This document shows, in pieces, positions 1 through 9,598 of a DNA stretch of 59,896 bases (position 1 is the stretch's first letter; each line of letters begins with the position of its first letter). The notes under the pieces were generated by a model, which had not been told where the DNA came from, made no database searches, and was given only the letters and a program-made list of their open reading frames with translations. Source of the stretch: Staphylococcus lugdunensis (lineage in GTDB: Bacteria; Bacillota; Bacilli; Staphylococcales; Staphylococcaceae); contig NZ_PPPV01000016.1 in assembly GCF_002901705.1 (NCBI RefSeq), forward strand, positions 237,401 to 297,296. Direction: 5' to 3'. Made by a program: the position numbers and the translations under genes.

Positions 1-61
1 GTCGTATTATAATCTTTATACATAAGGCACCTCGTTAATTTAGTTTAGTGAAGTTTATTAA

Positions 62-334
62 ATGATACGAAAGTGCCTTATTTTTTTAAAGTATGTTGAT
101 GTAAAATTACATATAAATGCGACGTATTTTGGCGAGACTCTTGAGGAAACAGGACGAGCTGAAGACTACAGGCTGAAGCTGTCCCCTAAGAAAGCGAGCC
201 AACAATACGAAGTATTGAATAAAAAGAAGCGCTCAGATGAGTTAAATTCAATTCATCTGAGCGCTATTTTTCTGAGATTTATGTCCCAGACCCTTTCTGA
301 CATTTATATCCCAGACCCCTTTGTTAAATTTTGA
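62..334. repeat. Composite intergenic repeat (family B copy 1 plus family A fragments)
   Basis: The first 400 bases hold no convincing gene; an open frame of 90 codons here lies inside repeat DNA and is not believed. Positions about 99-235 form a unit containing 'ggcgagactcttgagg' and 'gaaagcgagccaacaatacg'. A second copy occurs in opposite orientation at 26237-26354. Around 235-265 is a hairpin with arms 'gcgctcagatga' and 'tcatctgagcgc'. Two short pieces of the other family ('atgtcccagaccc', 'atatcccagacccc') follow at 279-320. The opening of the unit resembles a repeat seen in many Bacillus genomes, which is a recollection and was not tested. Confidence 0.75.
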
Positions 335-354
335 TTATTTTTACTTGTTACCAT

Positions 355-381
355 TAAAAAACCGAGCTCAATGGCTCGGTA
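355..381 (-). terminator. Rho-independent terminator after gltT
   Basis: Arms 'accgagc' and 'gctcggt' enclose a 6-nt loop, and on the minus strand they are followed by a run of six T. It lies just past the stop codon of the symporter gene. Confidence 0.85.
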
Positions 382-402
382 TAAAAATGTCAGATTTATT
401 TT

Positions 403-1680
403 TTAAATTGATTCTAAGTATTTTTGTCCTTTTTCTTTGTCGTAAACATTTTCCCATTTTGCAATAACTACTGTTGATAATGCATTACCACAAACATTGA
501 CACATGTACGTACCATATCAAGAATACGGTCAACACCAATGATTAGTGCTAGTCCTGCTGCCGGTATATTCATCGCACCTAACGTTGTTAATAGTACAAC
601 GATGGACGTACCAGGAACAGCCGCCATACCTTTAGATGTTACCATTAATGTCACCATCAACATAATTTGTTGGGACAATGTAAGATGATGGCCATACATT
701 TGCGCCACAAATAATGCGGCAATCGATTGATACAATGCTGAACCATCTAAGTTAAAGGTATATCCAATAGGTATAACAAAAGATACAATATCTTTTGGTG
801 AACCAAATTCTTCCATTTTCTTCATCATACTAGGCAATACTGCCTCAGAACTAGATGTTGAAAAGGCTAATAAAAGTTCACTTTTCAGTATTTTAATAAT
901 AGATAAAATACTAACTCCGCACATTTTAGCTACAATACCTAAAACAACAAGTATAAAGAATACCATTGCAAATACTACTAATAATACTAATTTCAATAAA
1001 GGTAAAAGTGCTGATGCACCAAATGTAATAATTGTTGTACAAATAAAGGCAAATACACCTAATGGTGCTAATTTTAAGATTTTATTAATCATCCAGAATA
1101 CAGCATCTAGTGTCCCACTTAAGAATGCCTTAACAGGTTCACCCTTTTCTCCGATTGCTGCCAATGCTAAACCAAAGAATACAGCAAAGAAGATAATCGG
1201 TAATAATTCACCTTTTGTTAAAGCTTCGAAAAAGTTAGTAGGTACAATATTTACAATTGTATCAATGAAATGATTACCATATGTAGAATGTTCAGCTGCT
1301 TGTGCTGTTGTTTGATATTTTGAGATATCGCCAGAAGGTAATTTAGAACGATCTAATCCTTGACCTGGTTTAAACAAGTTTGCAAGGATAATACCTAATG
1401 CAATTGCGATTGTTGTTATAATTTCAAAATAAAGAATTGTCTTCCAACCATATCGTCCAACTGTTTTAGACTCACCTACACCAGAAATGGATAAAGCAAG
1501 TGAACAGAACACCACTGGAATTACAATCATTTTTATGAGATTAAGAAATACATCTCCAAATGGTTTAATGTAATTCGCAACTTGGTCTTGTCCATAAAGT
1601 AAAAGTCCGACGATAACCCCTAATACTAATGCAATTAATACTTGCATTGGTAAACTTATTTTTCTCTTGAATAGAGCCAT
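403..1680 (-). CDS. gltT: Sodium/proton-dicarboxylate (glutamate) symporter, DAACS family
   Basis: A 425-residue membrane transporter predicted to import glutamate/aspartate with Na+ or H+. The family marks are visible: a serine-rich re-entrant loop (AFSTSSSEAVLPS, near residue 270), TFNLDGSALYQ (near 310) and SKGMAAVPGTS (near 350), the last two corresponding to the HP2/TM7-8 substrate and cation sites. The length is normal for GltP/GltT proteins. It is a single-gene unit with its own terminator; the start ATG is preceded by a GGGGG-type ribosome site. The family is certain. The exact substrate is inferred from family and could also be another dicarboxylate. Confidence 0.9.
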   Translation of the reverse strand: MALFKRKISLPMQVLIALVLGVIVGLLLYGQDQVANYIKPFGDVFLNLIKMIVIPVVFCSLALSISGVGESKTVGRYGWKTILYFEIITTIAIALGIILANLFKPGQGLDRSKLPSGDISKYQTTAQAAEHSTYGNHFIDTIVNIVPTNFFEALTKGELLPIIFFAVFFGLALAAIGEKGEPVKAFLSGTLDAVFWMINKILKLAPLGVFAFICTTIITFGASALLPLLKLVLLVVFAMVFFILVVLGIVAKMCGVSILSIIKILKSELLLAFSTSSSEAVLPSMMKKMEEFGSPKDIVSFVIPIGYTFNLDGSALYQSIAALFVAQMYGHHLTLSQQIMLMVTLMVTSKGMAAVPGTSIVVLLTTLGAMNIPAAGLALIIGVDRILDMVRTCVNVCGNALSTVVIAKWENVYDKEKGQKYLESI

Positions 1681-1800
1681 ACTGCAACCCCCTCATCTGA
1701 CATCGCTTCATTATATCATTTATAAATAAAATTGGATATAAATTTTTAAAATATTACAGCGATAATGTTTAAATATTCTGTTATTTAACCGTATTAACAT

Positions 1801-1832
1801 ATCAGATACGCGTATATTGTAGCGCATCTGAT
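1801..1832. terminator. Terminator-like hairpin between DUF3139 gene and gltT
   Basis: Arms 'atcagatacgcg' and 'gcgcatctgat' form a strong imperfect hairpin just past the stop of the DUF3139 gene. The T-run is on the plus-strand side ('gtgtttttt'), so its direction is uncertain. Confidence 0.5.
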
Positions 1833-1845
1833 AGTGTTTTTTAAC

Positions 1846-2205
1846 TTATGGTTTATAGTTTTGGTCAAATGTATTATGTTTCGCACCCTTAATATTTTTC
1901 TTTGTTTCAGTATCGAAACCTTCTAAGAAAATACCTTTTTGTGTGCTAATTGGCTGAACAACATAAGTTAATTTTGGCTCATCTTTAAACACGATTTCTT
2001 TATAGTATACACCTTTTTTGGCACTATATTTTGTTTCCTCTTTTTTAATTAATCCTTTAAGATGCTTATCTTCTATGTAACTATCCACAAGCTGAATATT
2101 TTTATGACTTTGATACATTTTCATTCCAAAAAAGAAAGCAATTGCGACTACTAAAGAAATCACTAATATGATGATAATTCTGGTGATAACCTGCTTTTTG
2201 GTCAT
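1846..2205 (-). CDS. Small membrane-anchored protein, DUF3139-like
   Basis: A 119-residue protein with one N-terminal membrane segment (about residues 8-28) and an extracytoplasmic domain containing two short strands around 'GVYYKEIVF' and 'EPKLTYVVQP'. This layout fits the DUF3139 family, common in staphylococci and of unknown role. There is no lipobox. It is monocistronic, divergent from sarZ, with a GGGAG ribosome site before ATG. Assignment to DUF3139 rests on pattern memory; no function can be given. Confidence 0.65.
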   Translation of the reverse strand: MTKKQVITRIIIILVISLVVAIAFFFGMKMYQSHKNIQLVDSYIEDKHLKGLIKKEETKYSAKKGVYYKEIVFKDEPKLTYVVQPISTQKGIFLEGFDTETKKNIKGAKHNTFDQNYKP

Positions 2206-2404
2206 TGTAAATCTCCCTTTACTAAAATCTTTAACATGTCCGTTAAATTAAGGTACTATTCAAACTATTATGAATGAAACAGCACGATTTTTAAAGTATA
2301 TCACTTCACTTGTAACAAATTTTTCTTAAAATATGTGAAATTGTTTACAAATATATTGTATGTCAACTATAGATTTTATAATTATAAACTAATTGCATAA
2401 AACC

Positions 2405-2433
2405 TTGACATCCCTAACTATTCCTACTATTGT
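2405..2433 (+). promoter_or_regulatory. Sigma-A type promoter of sarZ
   Basis: TTGACA at 2405-2410, a 17-bp spacer and TATTGT at 2428-2433. Transcription would start near 2440, only about 15 nt before the ATG at 2455, leaving a leader that is little more than the AAGGAG ribosome site at 2442-2447. Confidence 0.65.
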
Positions 2434-2454
2434 TATGGGATAAGGAGTGATTAA

Positions 2455-2883
2455 ATGCAGCATAAAGAAAGCTATTTAGACAATCAGCTATGCTTTTTAC
2501 TATATGTATCATCAAAGGAAAACATCAAAAAATACACCACGTATTTAAAAGAACATGACCTTACTTATACAGCTTACATCGTTATCATGGCTATAGAAGA
2601 CAAAGAAAAACTGAATATTAAGACATTAGGTAATCGAGTTTATCTTGATTCAGGTACACTTACGCCTTTATTAAAAAAACTCGAAAAAAAAGGTATTGTC
2701 ACACGCATACGTGAAACAAATGATGAACGCAACTTGCAAATTTCACTAACTGAGCAAGGTGTAGCATTAAAACCTGAATTAGCTTCTATTTCAAAAAATG
2801 TATTTTGTGATGCAGGCGTTAGCAAAGAGGAAGCACAAAAGCTCATCAAAATTATGCATCAATTTGTTGTCGATAATTTTTAA
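2455..2883 (+). CDS. sarZ: SarZ, MarR-family redox-sensing global regulator
   Basis: A 142-residue winged-helix MarR/OhrR-type regulator. It aligns with my memory of S. aureus SarZ (148 aa) along its whole length, e.g. the shared core [16 protein letters not shown] and [13 protein letters not shown]. The single cysteine Cys13 ([11 protein letters not shown]) is the thiol that in SarZ/MgrA senses oxidants and regulates DNA binding. In S. aureus SarZ affects virulence, autolysis and metabolic genes. Position next to narT matches the S. aureus gene order. A good promoter stands directly upstream and a shared terminator follows at 3011-3058. MgrA is less likely because of the neighbourhood and sequence. 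Confidence 0.88.
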   Translation: MQHKESYLDNQLCFLLYVSSKENIKKYTTYLKEHDLTYTAYIVIMAIEDKEKLNIKTLGNRVYLDSGTLTPLLKKLEKKGIVTRIRETNDERNLQISLTEQGVALKPELASISKNVFCDAGVSKEEAQKLIKIMHQFVVDNF

Positions 2884-3010
2884 CAATGATGATTACAAGC
2901 GATTAAAGTGACTATTCATTAACTCATTATTAGATGATACTTCTTGGCTGCTCATTTCAATCACTTGATGCAACATTTTATTGTTATATACTAATGATTA
3001 TACTTATAAA

Positions 3011-3058
3011 AAGCCCTTGTTCATTGCGCACGTTTAACATCGCAAAGAATAAGGGCTT
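3011..3058. terminator. Bidirectional terminator between sarZ and narT
   Basis: Arms 'aagcccttgttcattgcg' and 'cgcaaagaataagggctt' form a long hairpin between these two convergent genes. Confidence 0.8.
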
Positions 3059-3106
3059 CTAAAACGTTGAGCAAGCAACTAGTCATAGGCTTATACTAAC
3101 TTGATT

Positions 3107-4261
3107 TTATACATATTCCTTTTTATATAAGTGAAACATTGTAGCAAAAGCCACGACCCCAAATAATGCAAGTAAAATAAATGCTAAATGACTTGTGCCA
3201 GTTAGAGACTTTGCCAACGAAATAATCAAAGGTGGGAAAAAGCCCCCGAGGCCTCCCATCATAGAAACGATGCCATTCGCTGTACCTGATTCTTTAGAAA
3301 AGTATGATGGTACAAGTTTGAATACAAGACCATTTCCAATTCCTGCACATACACTTATCATTAAACAACCAATGGTAAAGAGTGCGATATGATCTGATAC
3401 CCCCAAAATAATTGCACCAATAATTAAAAATATAAAGTCCATCATTAATCCTTTTACGGCATTAAATTTATCACCTATCATACCTCCAATTGGACGTAAA
3501 AATGTAGCTAAAGCAATAAATACACCCGACCGAATACCCGCATCTACTTTATCTATAGTGAAATGATGCACTAAATAATTCGGTAAAAACAAACCAAATG
3601 CCACAAAAGCACCAAATGTGATAAAGTACCATAAACTTAAATAATATGTTCTATAATTACCAAATAAATCCTTCATTTGTGCGATTAAAGGAATTTTAAC
3701 CTTCGGCTCTTTTCCATCTCCACATAAAAACATAATCAATGCAAAGACAGCTATAAATATAAGATAAAAGCGTACAGTTGTTTGCCAGCCAATAATCCCT
3801 GCAATAGGTGGTGCTAAAAAGGAAGATACTGCTGTACCAATATTACCTACACCATAAATACCATTTGCTAAACCAACTTTATCTTTAGAAAAATACTTCG
3901 GTATTGACGTTACACCCACAGAAAAGATGGCACCACCAACACCTAGAAAGAAACCAGATGTCATAAGCATGCCAGGTGTTTGTGCAAGACTCAAGAAGTA
4001 AATTGGAAATAATAGCACAATAAAACTACTGAAAAACACCCATTTTGCGCCAACCACATTGGTTAAATAACCAAATGGAACACGCAATATTGAGCCTAAA
4101 ATTACTGGAATTGCTACAATAATTGATATTTGCACATCACTTACTTTAATATCTTGCGACATGAATGGCATTAATGGAGATATAATACTCCACGCCATAA
4201 ATCCAACAACTAGACTCAATGTTTGTAAACCAAGTTGAAAGGCACCTTTTGTCCTAAACAT
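3107..4261 (-). CDS. narT: Nitrate transporter NarT (MFS, NarK/NNP family)
   Basis: A 384-residue major-facilitator protein with about 12 membrane segments, predicted to take up nitrate (and possibly exchange nitrite). NNP-type motifs are present: [21 protein letters not shown] (near residue 130) and [22 protein letters not shown] (near 310), corresponding to the nitrate signature helices. It lies downstream of nreC on the same strand but is separated by 355 bp with a terminator, so it is likely a separate transcript, as in S. carnosus. An AAGGTG ribosome site precedes ATG. Only half NreC boxes (CCCTA) were seen upstream, so control by NreC is unproven here. Confidence 0.88.
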   Translation of the reverse strand: MFRTKGAFQLGLQTLSLVVGFMAWSIISPLMPFMSQDIKVSDVQISIIVAIPVILGSILRVPFGYLTNVVGAKWVFFSSFIVLLFPIYFLSLAQTPGMLMTSGFFLGVGGAIFSVGVTSIPKYFSKDKVGLANGIYGVGNIGTAVSSFLAPPIAGIIGWQTTVRFYLIFIAVFALIMFLCGDGKEPKVKIPLIAQMKDLFGNYRTYYLSLWYFITFGAFVAFGLFLPNYLVHHFTIDKVDAGIRSGVFIALATFLRPIGGMIGDKFNAVKGLMMDFIFLIIGAIILGVSDHIALFTIGCLMISVCAGIGNGLVFKLVPSYFSKESGTANGIVSMMGGLGGFFPPLIISLAKSLTGTSHLAFILLALFGVVAFATMFHLYKKEYV

Positions 4262-4616
4262 TTTTTCACCTTCATTATTTATGTAATTAGTGTTAGTACA
4301 TGCATGAGGATAGCAATCAACTATATGACATCACACACCCTACTTCAGACATATTTCTATAACACATACCAACTATAATTAAAGTTTATAATCCTTGTGA
4401 TAAATTGAACATAAGGATAATCCCTGATGTTTATAGACAATTTCCCTATTTGTTATCGGTCGCTATTTATGTCATTTTAGTTCTGATATAAAAAATGCAC
4501 AAAGACAATTTTTAATTTCAAATCATCTTTGTGCTATTATTTTGAGATTGATGTCCAACCTGTGTATGTTATTTCACTTTTTATTTTCTTGTTATACACC
4601 ATCAATTTAAATAAAA
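4262..4616. other. narT-nreC intergenic region
   Basis: A 355-bp AT-rich stretch with no gene. It holds the presumed narT promoter region and, at 4497-4534, the nreC terminator hairpin. Isolated CCCTA/ATCCCT half-sites occur around 4420-4455, but no full NreC palindrome was found. Confidence 0.6.
4497..4534 (-). terminator. nreC terminator; family C hairpin copy 1
   Basis: Arms 'gcacaaaga' and 'tctttgtgc' with an AT-rich loop, followed by a T-run on the minus strand. The same hairpin with nearly the same loop is found in opposite orientation at 56592-56629. Confidence 0.75.
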
Positions 4617-5270
4617 TCAAAAATCTAATAACTTTTTCTTGAGTGCATATTCTACAAGTTCTGGCTTAGATTTTAAGCCTAATTTTGACATAATATGCGT
4701 CTTATGTGCTTCTACCGTTTTAACGGAAACAAAGAGCTTTTCTGCAATTTCTTTATTGCCATAACCTTTAGCAATTAATGGTAAGATTTCCAATTCTCGT
4801 TTCGATAATATTTTAAAAGGATCATTTGTAGTGCCAGTATCATATTGTGGCTGATTGACAAACTCATTAACGAGAGATGTTGTCAGCTTCATATCCACAT
4901 ACATCTCACCTTGATAAACAGTCCTTACTGCTAAGATTAGCTGTTCATCTGGTGCATTTTTTAGTATATAACCTTTAGCACCATTTCTTAGAACATGGAA
5001 TAAATATTCTTCGTCATCATACATCGTTAATATTAAGATTTTTGTTTCTGGAAAACTGTCTGCAATTTTACTTGTAGCAATTAAGCCTGATTCGCCAGGA
5101 GGCATACTTAAATCCATAATTAACACGTCAGGCTTATGCTCCATAACCTTTTGATATGCCTCTACGCCATCAGCAGCAGTATCTACAACTTCCATATCGT
5201 CTTGAAAATTCAGAATCATTGAAAACCCTGTGCGCACTACTGCATGGTCGTCTGCTATAACTATTTTCAA
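4617..5270 (-). CDS. nreC: NreC, response regulator for nitrate respiration (NarL family)
   Basis: A 217-residue two-domain regulator: receiver domain (1-~120) with acidic pair D7/D8 and phospho-acceptor D53 (VLIMDLSM), then a LuxR/NarL helix-turn-helix (about 150-215) with the motif [24 protein letters not shown]. Phosphorylated by NreB under low oxygen, NreC activates narG, nirB-type and narT promoters. The start is TTG, supported by an AGGGGA ribosome site. It is the last gene of the nreABC set, 20 bp after nreB, and ends at a terminator. Candidate NreC palindromes are at 13371-13384 and 17320-17333. Confidence 0.93.
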   Translation of the reverse strand: MKIVIADDHAVVRTGFSMILNFQDDMEVVDTAADGVEAYQKVMEHKPDVLIMDLSMPPGESGLIATSKIADSFPETKILILTMYDDEEYLFHVLRNGAKGYILKNAPDEQLILAVRTVYQGEMYVDMKLTTSLVNEFVNQPQYDTGTTNDPFKILSKRELEILPLIAKGYGNKEIAEKLFVSVKTVEAHKTHIMSKLGLKSKPELVEYALKKKLLDF

Positions 5271-5290
5271 TTGAATTCCCCTAACCTACA

Positions 5291-6334
5291 TTAAATTGGT
5301 ATTTCTAATGTAATAATTGTTCCTTTGCCAATTTGAGTATCAATATTTACATTACCATTGACTAGCTCTGCACGTTCATTCATGCCATATAAACCTAGAC
5401 CTGTTCCTTTAGGCTGTGACTGAGGGTTAAAGCCCACACCTTGATCAATCACTTCTGCAATGATGTGATCACCTGTATCTTGGATACTCACATCAATGTG
5501 ATTCACGCTAGCGTATTTCAAGGCATTTAAAATACTTTCTTGCACAACTCGATACACAACGGTTTCAATGTCGCTATCATAGCGCTTACCCTGAATATTC
5601 GCCTGATAACTAATGGCTAATCCATAGGTTTGTTCAAAGTGTTTAAAATAAGATTTAAAAGCTGCTTCTAAGCCTAAATCATCTAAGGATGATGGCCGTA
5701 ATTCGACAGAAATATTTCTAATATCGTCGATTAAATTGGCCATCAAGCTTTCAACTTGTTGGGCTTTATCGGTAATTAATACTTTATCTTGTTGATATTT
5801 TAATAATCTCAATTCAATATTAATATTTAATAATTCTTGTACAACACTGTCATGTAATTCTCGAGAAATACGTTTACGTTCGTTCTCTTGAGCGGCAATT
5901 ACTTTTCGAATCATTTGACGTTGATACATTTTTTCTTGACGCTCAATTTGTGGAGAGATATTTTGCAAAGTAAACGCATAAATACCTTTTACGTCATCGA
6001 TACATTGATATGTCGCAGTAAAAGGTTGTACCTGTTGATCTACAGTTTTCATAAACACTTGGAAGTTTGCATCTGTTGGTTGAGTCGTATCCATAAAACA
6101 ATTCATACAGCTTTTTAATGCAAATTCGTTGGAATAGCCCTCACACTGACGACAAATTGCATTGGTCATGGTACTGTAATTGTTGTCTTCTGAAATAATT
6201 TCCTTTGCTGCATCATTCATTGCGATAACTTTACCGTATTTGTCTACAAAGACAATCTTTTCCTGTGTTGTTTTATAATATTGTTGTAATAACTGCTCTA
6301 ATTGTTCTTCATTAATATTGAGCACTCCTATCAC
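5291..6334 (-). CDS. nreB: NreB, oxygen-sensing histidine kinase
   Basis: A 347-residue cytosolic kinase with no membrane segment. The PAS-like N-terminal part carries four cysteines, C61-x2-C64-x11-C76-x2-C79, the [4Fe-4S] ligands that make S. carnosus NreB sensitive to O2. A HisKA_3 box with H161 ([14 protein letters not shown]) and a HATPase domain ([27 protein letters not shown]) follow. The cluster is needed for kinase activity in anoxia, and oxygen destroys it. The start is GTG at 6334; a second GTG three codons in (6325) also has a fair ribosome site, so the N-terminus may be 344 aa. It sits between nreA and nreC. Confidence 0.93.
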   Translation of the reverse strand: MIGVLNINEEQLEQLLQQYYKTTQEKIVFVDKYGKVIAMNDAAKEIISEDNNYSTMTNAICRQCEGYSNEFALKSCMNCFMDTTQPTDANFQVFMKTVDQQVQPFTATYQCIDDVKGIYAFTLQNISPQIERQEKMYQRQMIRKVIAAQENERKRISRELHDSVVQELLNINIELRLLKYQQDKVLITDKAQQVESLMANLIDDIRNISVELRPSSLDDLGLEAAFKSYFKHFEQTYGLAISYQANIQGKRYDSDIETVVYRVVQESILNALKYASVNHIDVSIQDTGDHIIAEVIDQGVGFNPQSQPKGTGLGLYGMNERAELVNGNVNIDTQIGKGTIITLEIPI

Positions 6335-6337
6335 CTA

Positions 6338-6787
6338 TCATCCTTCTGAAAATACGCTTAGTTTACCTTGAATATTAACCTTATCAAAATTGTCTGGCAA
6401 TGGCTTATTTTGACGTTGACCAAGCAATAATACGCCCCATAACTCATTTTCAAACCATAGTGGAATCGCAATCAAACTCGTTAAATTTTCACTTAGTAAA
6501 ATGGGGTACTTTAAGCGTTCTTCAAAGCCAATCTCTTGATCAACCTGCTCAATGATCATTCTTTTACCTGTTTTCATTACCATACCAGCGAGGCCACGCC
6601 CTTTTTTTAAAACAATTAGCTTATATCTATCGTTGGTATTGCCAGAAACAAATTGCCATTTAATTGGTGCGCCTGAGCGAAAGCGTTCTGGTGTCGCTAT
6701 CGCAGCAAAATCATAGCCTTCACATTGTCTTAAAGTTTCTAAATCTGCTTGCAAACTGTTCGTTTCAATATAAGATCGAGGAGACAA
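6338..6787 (-). CDS. nreA: NreA, GAF-domain nitrate receptor
   Basis: A 149-residue single GAF-fold protein. In staphylococci NreA binds nitrate and, when empty, inhibits NreB, so that both low O2 and nitrate are needed for NreC phosphorylation. The visible GAF core runs through 'GRGLAGMVMKTGKRMII' (near residue 80) and 'LTSLIAIPLWFENELWGVLLLGQ' (near 110). The start is a TTG with AAAGGG 8 nt upstream. It follows narI after 22 bp and precedes nreB by 3 bp, so narGHJI and nreABC probably share a transcript. Confidence 0.88.
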   Translation of the reverse strand: MSPRSYIETNSLQADLETLRQCEGYDFAAIATPERFRSGAPIKWQFVSGNTNDRYKLIVLKKGRGLAGMVMKTGKRMIIEQVDQEIGFEERLKYPILLSENLTSLIAIPLWFENELWGVLLLGQRQNKPLPDNFDKVNIQGKLSVFSEG

Positions 6788-6809
6788 TATATTAACCCTT
6801 TCTTTAATG

Positions 6810-7484
6810 TTATTTATGTTTACGATAAATGATATACCGACGATTCACATATGATAATGGTACGCTCCATACATGGACTAACCTTGTAAATGGCCAACAT
6901 GCCAGAATTGTAAATCCTAATAAGATATGACACTTAAATGATAGTGGGACATGATTCATCAACATGGCATCCGGTAAGAATGTAAATAGATGTCTAAACC
7001 AAATTGATATCGTTTGGCGATAATCAAAATCTGGCGTAACCGCATTTGTAACTAACGTCGAATAACATCCCATAAAGATAATAATGAGTAATAAGAGATT
7101 AACAAATATATCTGATGCTGAACTTAAGCGTCTAACATTCTTAAGTGTTAAGCGTCTACTTGTTAACAACAACATGCCAATCAACGTCATTATACCAAAG
7201 ATACTACCAATATACACAGCACCAAAGTGATACAAATGATTGCTAACACCTAAAAACTCTATCCAGTGTGCTGGAATGGCTAAACCAACAACATGCCCCA
7301 AAAACACAGGAATGATACCTAAATGAAATAATAAACTTCCCCATTTCAATTGTTTCTTCTCAATTAATTCGCTTGATTTAGCTGTCCATGAAAATTGATC
7401 ATATTTATACCGCGCGATATGACCAATTACAAAAATAGCAACACAAAGATAGGGATAAATCACCCATAAAAATTGATTAAGCAT
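6810..7484 (-). CDS. narI: NarI, cytochrome b subunit of nitrate reductase
   Basis: A 224-residue five-helix membrane protein carrying two b hemes; it oxidises menaquinol and passes electrons to NarH. Likely heme-ligand histidines are in FHLGIIPVFLGHVVG (helix 2) and in FRHLFTF / FKCHILLGF near the C-terminus. The length is normal. ATG overlaps the narJ stop by 8 bp, pointing to translational coupling. Confidence 0.93.
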   Translation of the reverse strand: MLNQFLWVIYPYLCVAIFVIGHIARYKYDQFSWTAKSSELIEKKQLKWGSLLFHLGIIPVFLGHVVGLAIPAHWIEFLGVSNHLYHFGAVYIGSIFGIMTLIGMLLLTSRRLTLKNVRRLSSASDIFVNLLLLIIIFMGCYSTLVTNAVTPDFDYRQTISIWFRHLFTFLPDAMLMNHVPLSFKCHILLGFTILACWPFTRLVHVWSVPLSYVNRRYIIYRKHK

Positions 7485-8052
7485 GTGTTGTCACCCCTTT
7501 TGGTGCTTCAAGACATTCTTTTAATGTCTGACGCAAAGCACGGACCACATAGGCATACGGATTGTAATCCTCAGCCAACAAGTTTGCCATCGTATACGTG
7601 CCATCTTCAATAATCATAATGACTAACTGAATATTATCTTCCGCACGTGGATCATCATGCCATTGTGCCACATGTAAAAACTGCAACATTAGCGGTAAAT
7701 AATCAGACAGTTCATTATCAACCATTTTCAAGCCAAACATCTCATATAAGACCTTTAATTTAGCCAACATCTGCCCGCGTTCTTTTTGTGTATCAAATTT
7801 ATTATATGTCATATATAATGGTGCCTTCTTACTAAAATCAAAGGTATCCGTGTATATTGCCTTAATTTCTGATAAAGTGTACTGTTCCATCATTGTGCGA
7901 TAAGCAACAAGGTCGGCATATGCAGGATGTGAAGGCGCTATGGTCTCTTGAAAGATATTTTGATTGAAAGTGATTTTTTCTGGAAAATTCAGTTGCTGTG
8001 CAATATAGCCAAAACTATCTTGATATTGTCTAAAATTTGCAAGATTAATCAC
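7477..8052 (-). CDS. narJ: NarJ, nitrate reductase assembly chaperone
   Basis: A 191-residue TorD/NarJ-family chaperone that holds NarGH while the molybdenum cofactor is inserted. I chose the GTG at 8052 (protein begins VINLANFRQYQ) rather than an ATG 27 nt upstream: GGAGG at 8061-8065 sits 8 nt before the GTG, and 191 aa is the usual length. The GTG overlaps the narH stop by 8 bp. The protein is acidic and helical, with no cofactor motif, as expected for the family. Confidence 0.9.
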   Translation of the reverse strand: MINLANFRQYQDSFGYIAQQLNFPEKITFNQNIFQETIAPSHPAYADLVAYRTMMEQYTLSEIKAIYTDTFDFSKKAPLYMTYNKFDTQKERGQMLAKLKVLYEMFGLKMVDNELSDYLPLMLQFLHVAQWHDDPRAEDNIQLVIMIIEDGTYTMANLLAEDYNPYAYVVRALRQTLKECLEAPKGVTTHA

Positions 8053-9598
8053 GGAAAATACCTCCATAGAAATGATCATTATAAACTTCTTGTCCTGTCT
8101 TTCCAGAACCTACTGCTACGCCACAACCTTCACAATTTTCTCCAAAATATTCTCCACTATACCCTTGGCTACCTTGTGCACGATACGTATCTAAGTAAGT
8201 TTCTTTGTGTGATGTAGGCACTACAAATCGCTCTTCATATTTAGCTATACCTAACAAGCGATACATATCTTTTAACTGCTGCTCAGATAAGCCTAATCTT
8301 TCTAATTTATGCATCGCAAATGGTTGATTCGTTACTTGAGCACGCATATAACTTCGCATCATTGCCATGCGTTGCAAAGCTTCTTTCACTGGTTTCGTAT
8401 CTCCAGCTGTAAACAAGCTTGCTAAATACTCAACAGGTAAACGCATTTCATCAATTGCTGGGAAGATCATATCTGGATCTTGCTTAGCACCTTTACCTTC
8501 AAAATAACTCATGATTGGACTAAGCGGCGGACAATACCATACCATAGGCATCGTTCTATATTCGGGATGTAGCGGAAAGGCCAACTTATACTCTATAGCC
8601 AACTTATATACCGGAGAATGTTGAGCTGCTTCGATCCACTCATGGTTAATGCCGTCCTTTTCAGCCTGTGCAATCACATCTTCATCAAATGGATTTAGAA
8701 AAATATCAAGTTGCTTTTCGTACAACGCTTGTTCATTTTCAGCAGATGCCGCTTCATGCACACGATCTGCATCATATAAAAGTACACCTAAATAACGCAT
8801 ACGACCCGTACATGTTTCAGAACAAACTGTAGGAAGCCCGGCTTCAATTCTTGGAAAGCAGAATGTACATTTTTCTGCTTTATTTGTCTTCCAGTTAAAA
8901 TAAACTTTTTTATACGGACAGCCAGTCATGCAATAACGCCAACCACGGCAGGCTTCTTGGTCAACAAGTACAATACCATCTTCATCCCGTTTGTACATTG
9001 CACCAGATGGGCATGATGCCACACAACTTGGATTTAAACAATGTTCACACAAACGTGGCAAATACATCATAAATGTTTCATCAAATTGAAACTTGATATC
9101 TTCTTCAATTCGTTGAATATTAGGATCTTCTGGTCCAGTAACATGTGCACCTGCAAGATCATCTTCCCAGTTAGGACCCCATTGTAAATCCAACTTATCA
9201 CCTGAAATAACTGAATGTGCTTTTGCTACAGGAGAATGTTGCCCTTGTTTAGCTGTTGTCAAATGTTCATAATTGTAAAACCATGGTTCATAGTAATCTT
9301 TAATTACTGGCATATCAGGATTATAGAAGATTTTTCCTAAAGCAATTTTTGACCAGCGACTCCCTGATTTAAGTTGAAGTTTGCCTTTATTGTTGCGCAC
9401 CCAACCGCCTTTATATTGCTCTTGGTCTTCCCAACGTTTTGGATATCCAACACCTGGCTTTGTTTCTACATTATTAAACCACACATACTCCGCACCCGGT
9501 CTATTCGTCCATGTATTTTTACATGTCACACTACACGTATGACAACCAATACATTTGTCTAAGTTCAATACCATTGCAATTTGTTCTTTAATCTTCAA
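8045..9598 (-). CDS. narH: NarH, iron-sulfur beta subunit of nitrate reductase
   Basis: A 517-residue electron-transfer subunit. Cysteine groups for three [4Fe-4S] and one [3Fe-4S] cluster are all visible: CIGCHTCSVTCKNTW (residue 16 on), CEHCLNPSCVASCP (near 184), CRGWRYCMTGCP (near 217, with the Trp that makes the [3Fe-4S] site) and CTFCFPRIEAGLPTVCSETC (near 244). The start is TTG, supported by GGAGG 9 nt upstream; it overlaps the narG end by 11 bp. It takes electrons from NarI and passes them to NarG on the inner face of the membrane. Confidence 0.95.
   Translation of the reverse strand: MKIKEQIAMVLNLDKCIGCHTCSVTCKNTWTNRPGAEYVWFNNVETKPGVGYPKRWEDQEQYKGGWVRNNKGKLQLKSGSRWSKIALGKIFYNPDMPVIKDYYEPWFYNYEHLTTAKQGQHSPVAKAHSVISGDKLDLQWGPNWEDDLAGAHVTGPEDPNIQRIEEDIKFQFDETFMMYLPRLCEHCLNPSCVASCPSGAMYKRDEDGIVLVDQEACRGWRYCMTGCPYKKVYFNWKTNKAEKCTFCFPRIEAGLPTVCSETCTGRMRYLGVLLYDADRVHEAASAENEQALYEKQLDIFLNPFDEDVIAQAEKDGINHEWIEAAQHSPVYKLAIEYKLAFPLHPEYRTMPMVWYCPPLSPIMSYFEGKGAKQDPDMIFPAIDEMRLPVEYLASLFTAGDTKPVKEALQRMAMMRSYMRAQVTNQPFAMHKLERLGLSEQQLKDMYRLLGIAKYEERFVVPTSHKETYLDTYRAQGSQGYSGEYFGENCEGCGVAVGSGKTGQEVYNDHFYGGIFRD

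Noticed and set aside
62..334. 90-codon open frame at the left end
   Set aside because: It lies across the family B repeat and family A fragments; the translation has no family resemblance and its inverted repeat copy at 26237-26354 is not open in the same way.
4262..4616. NreC palindrome before narT
   Set aside because: Only single half-sites (CCCTA) were seen; no TAGGG partner with a 4-bp spacer.
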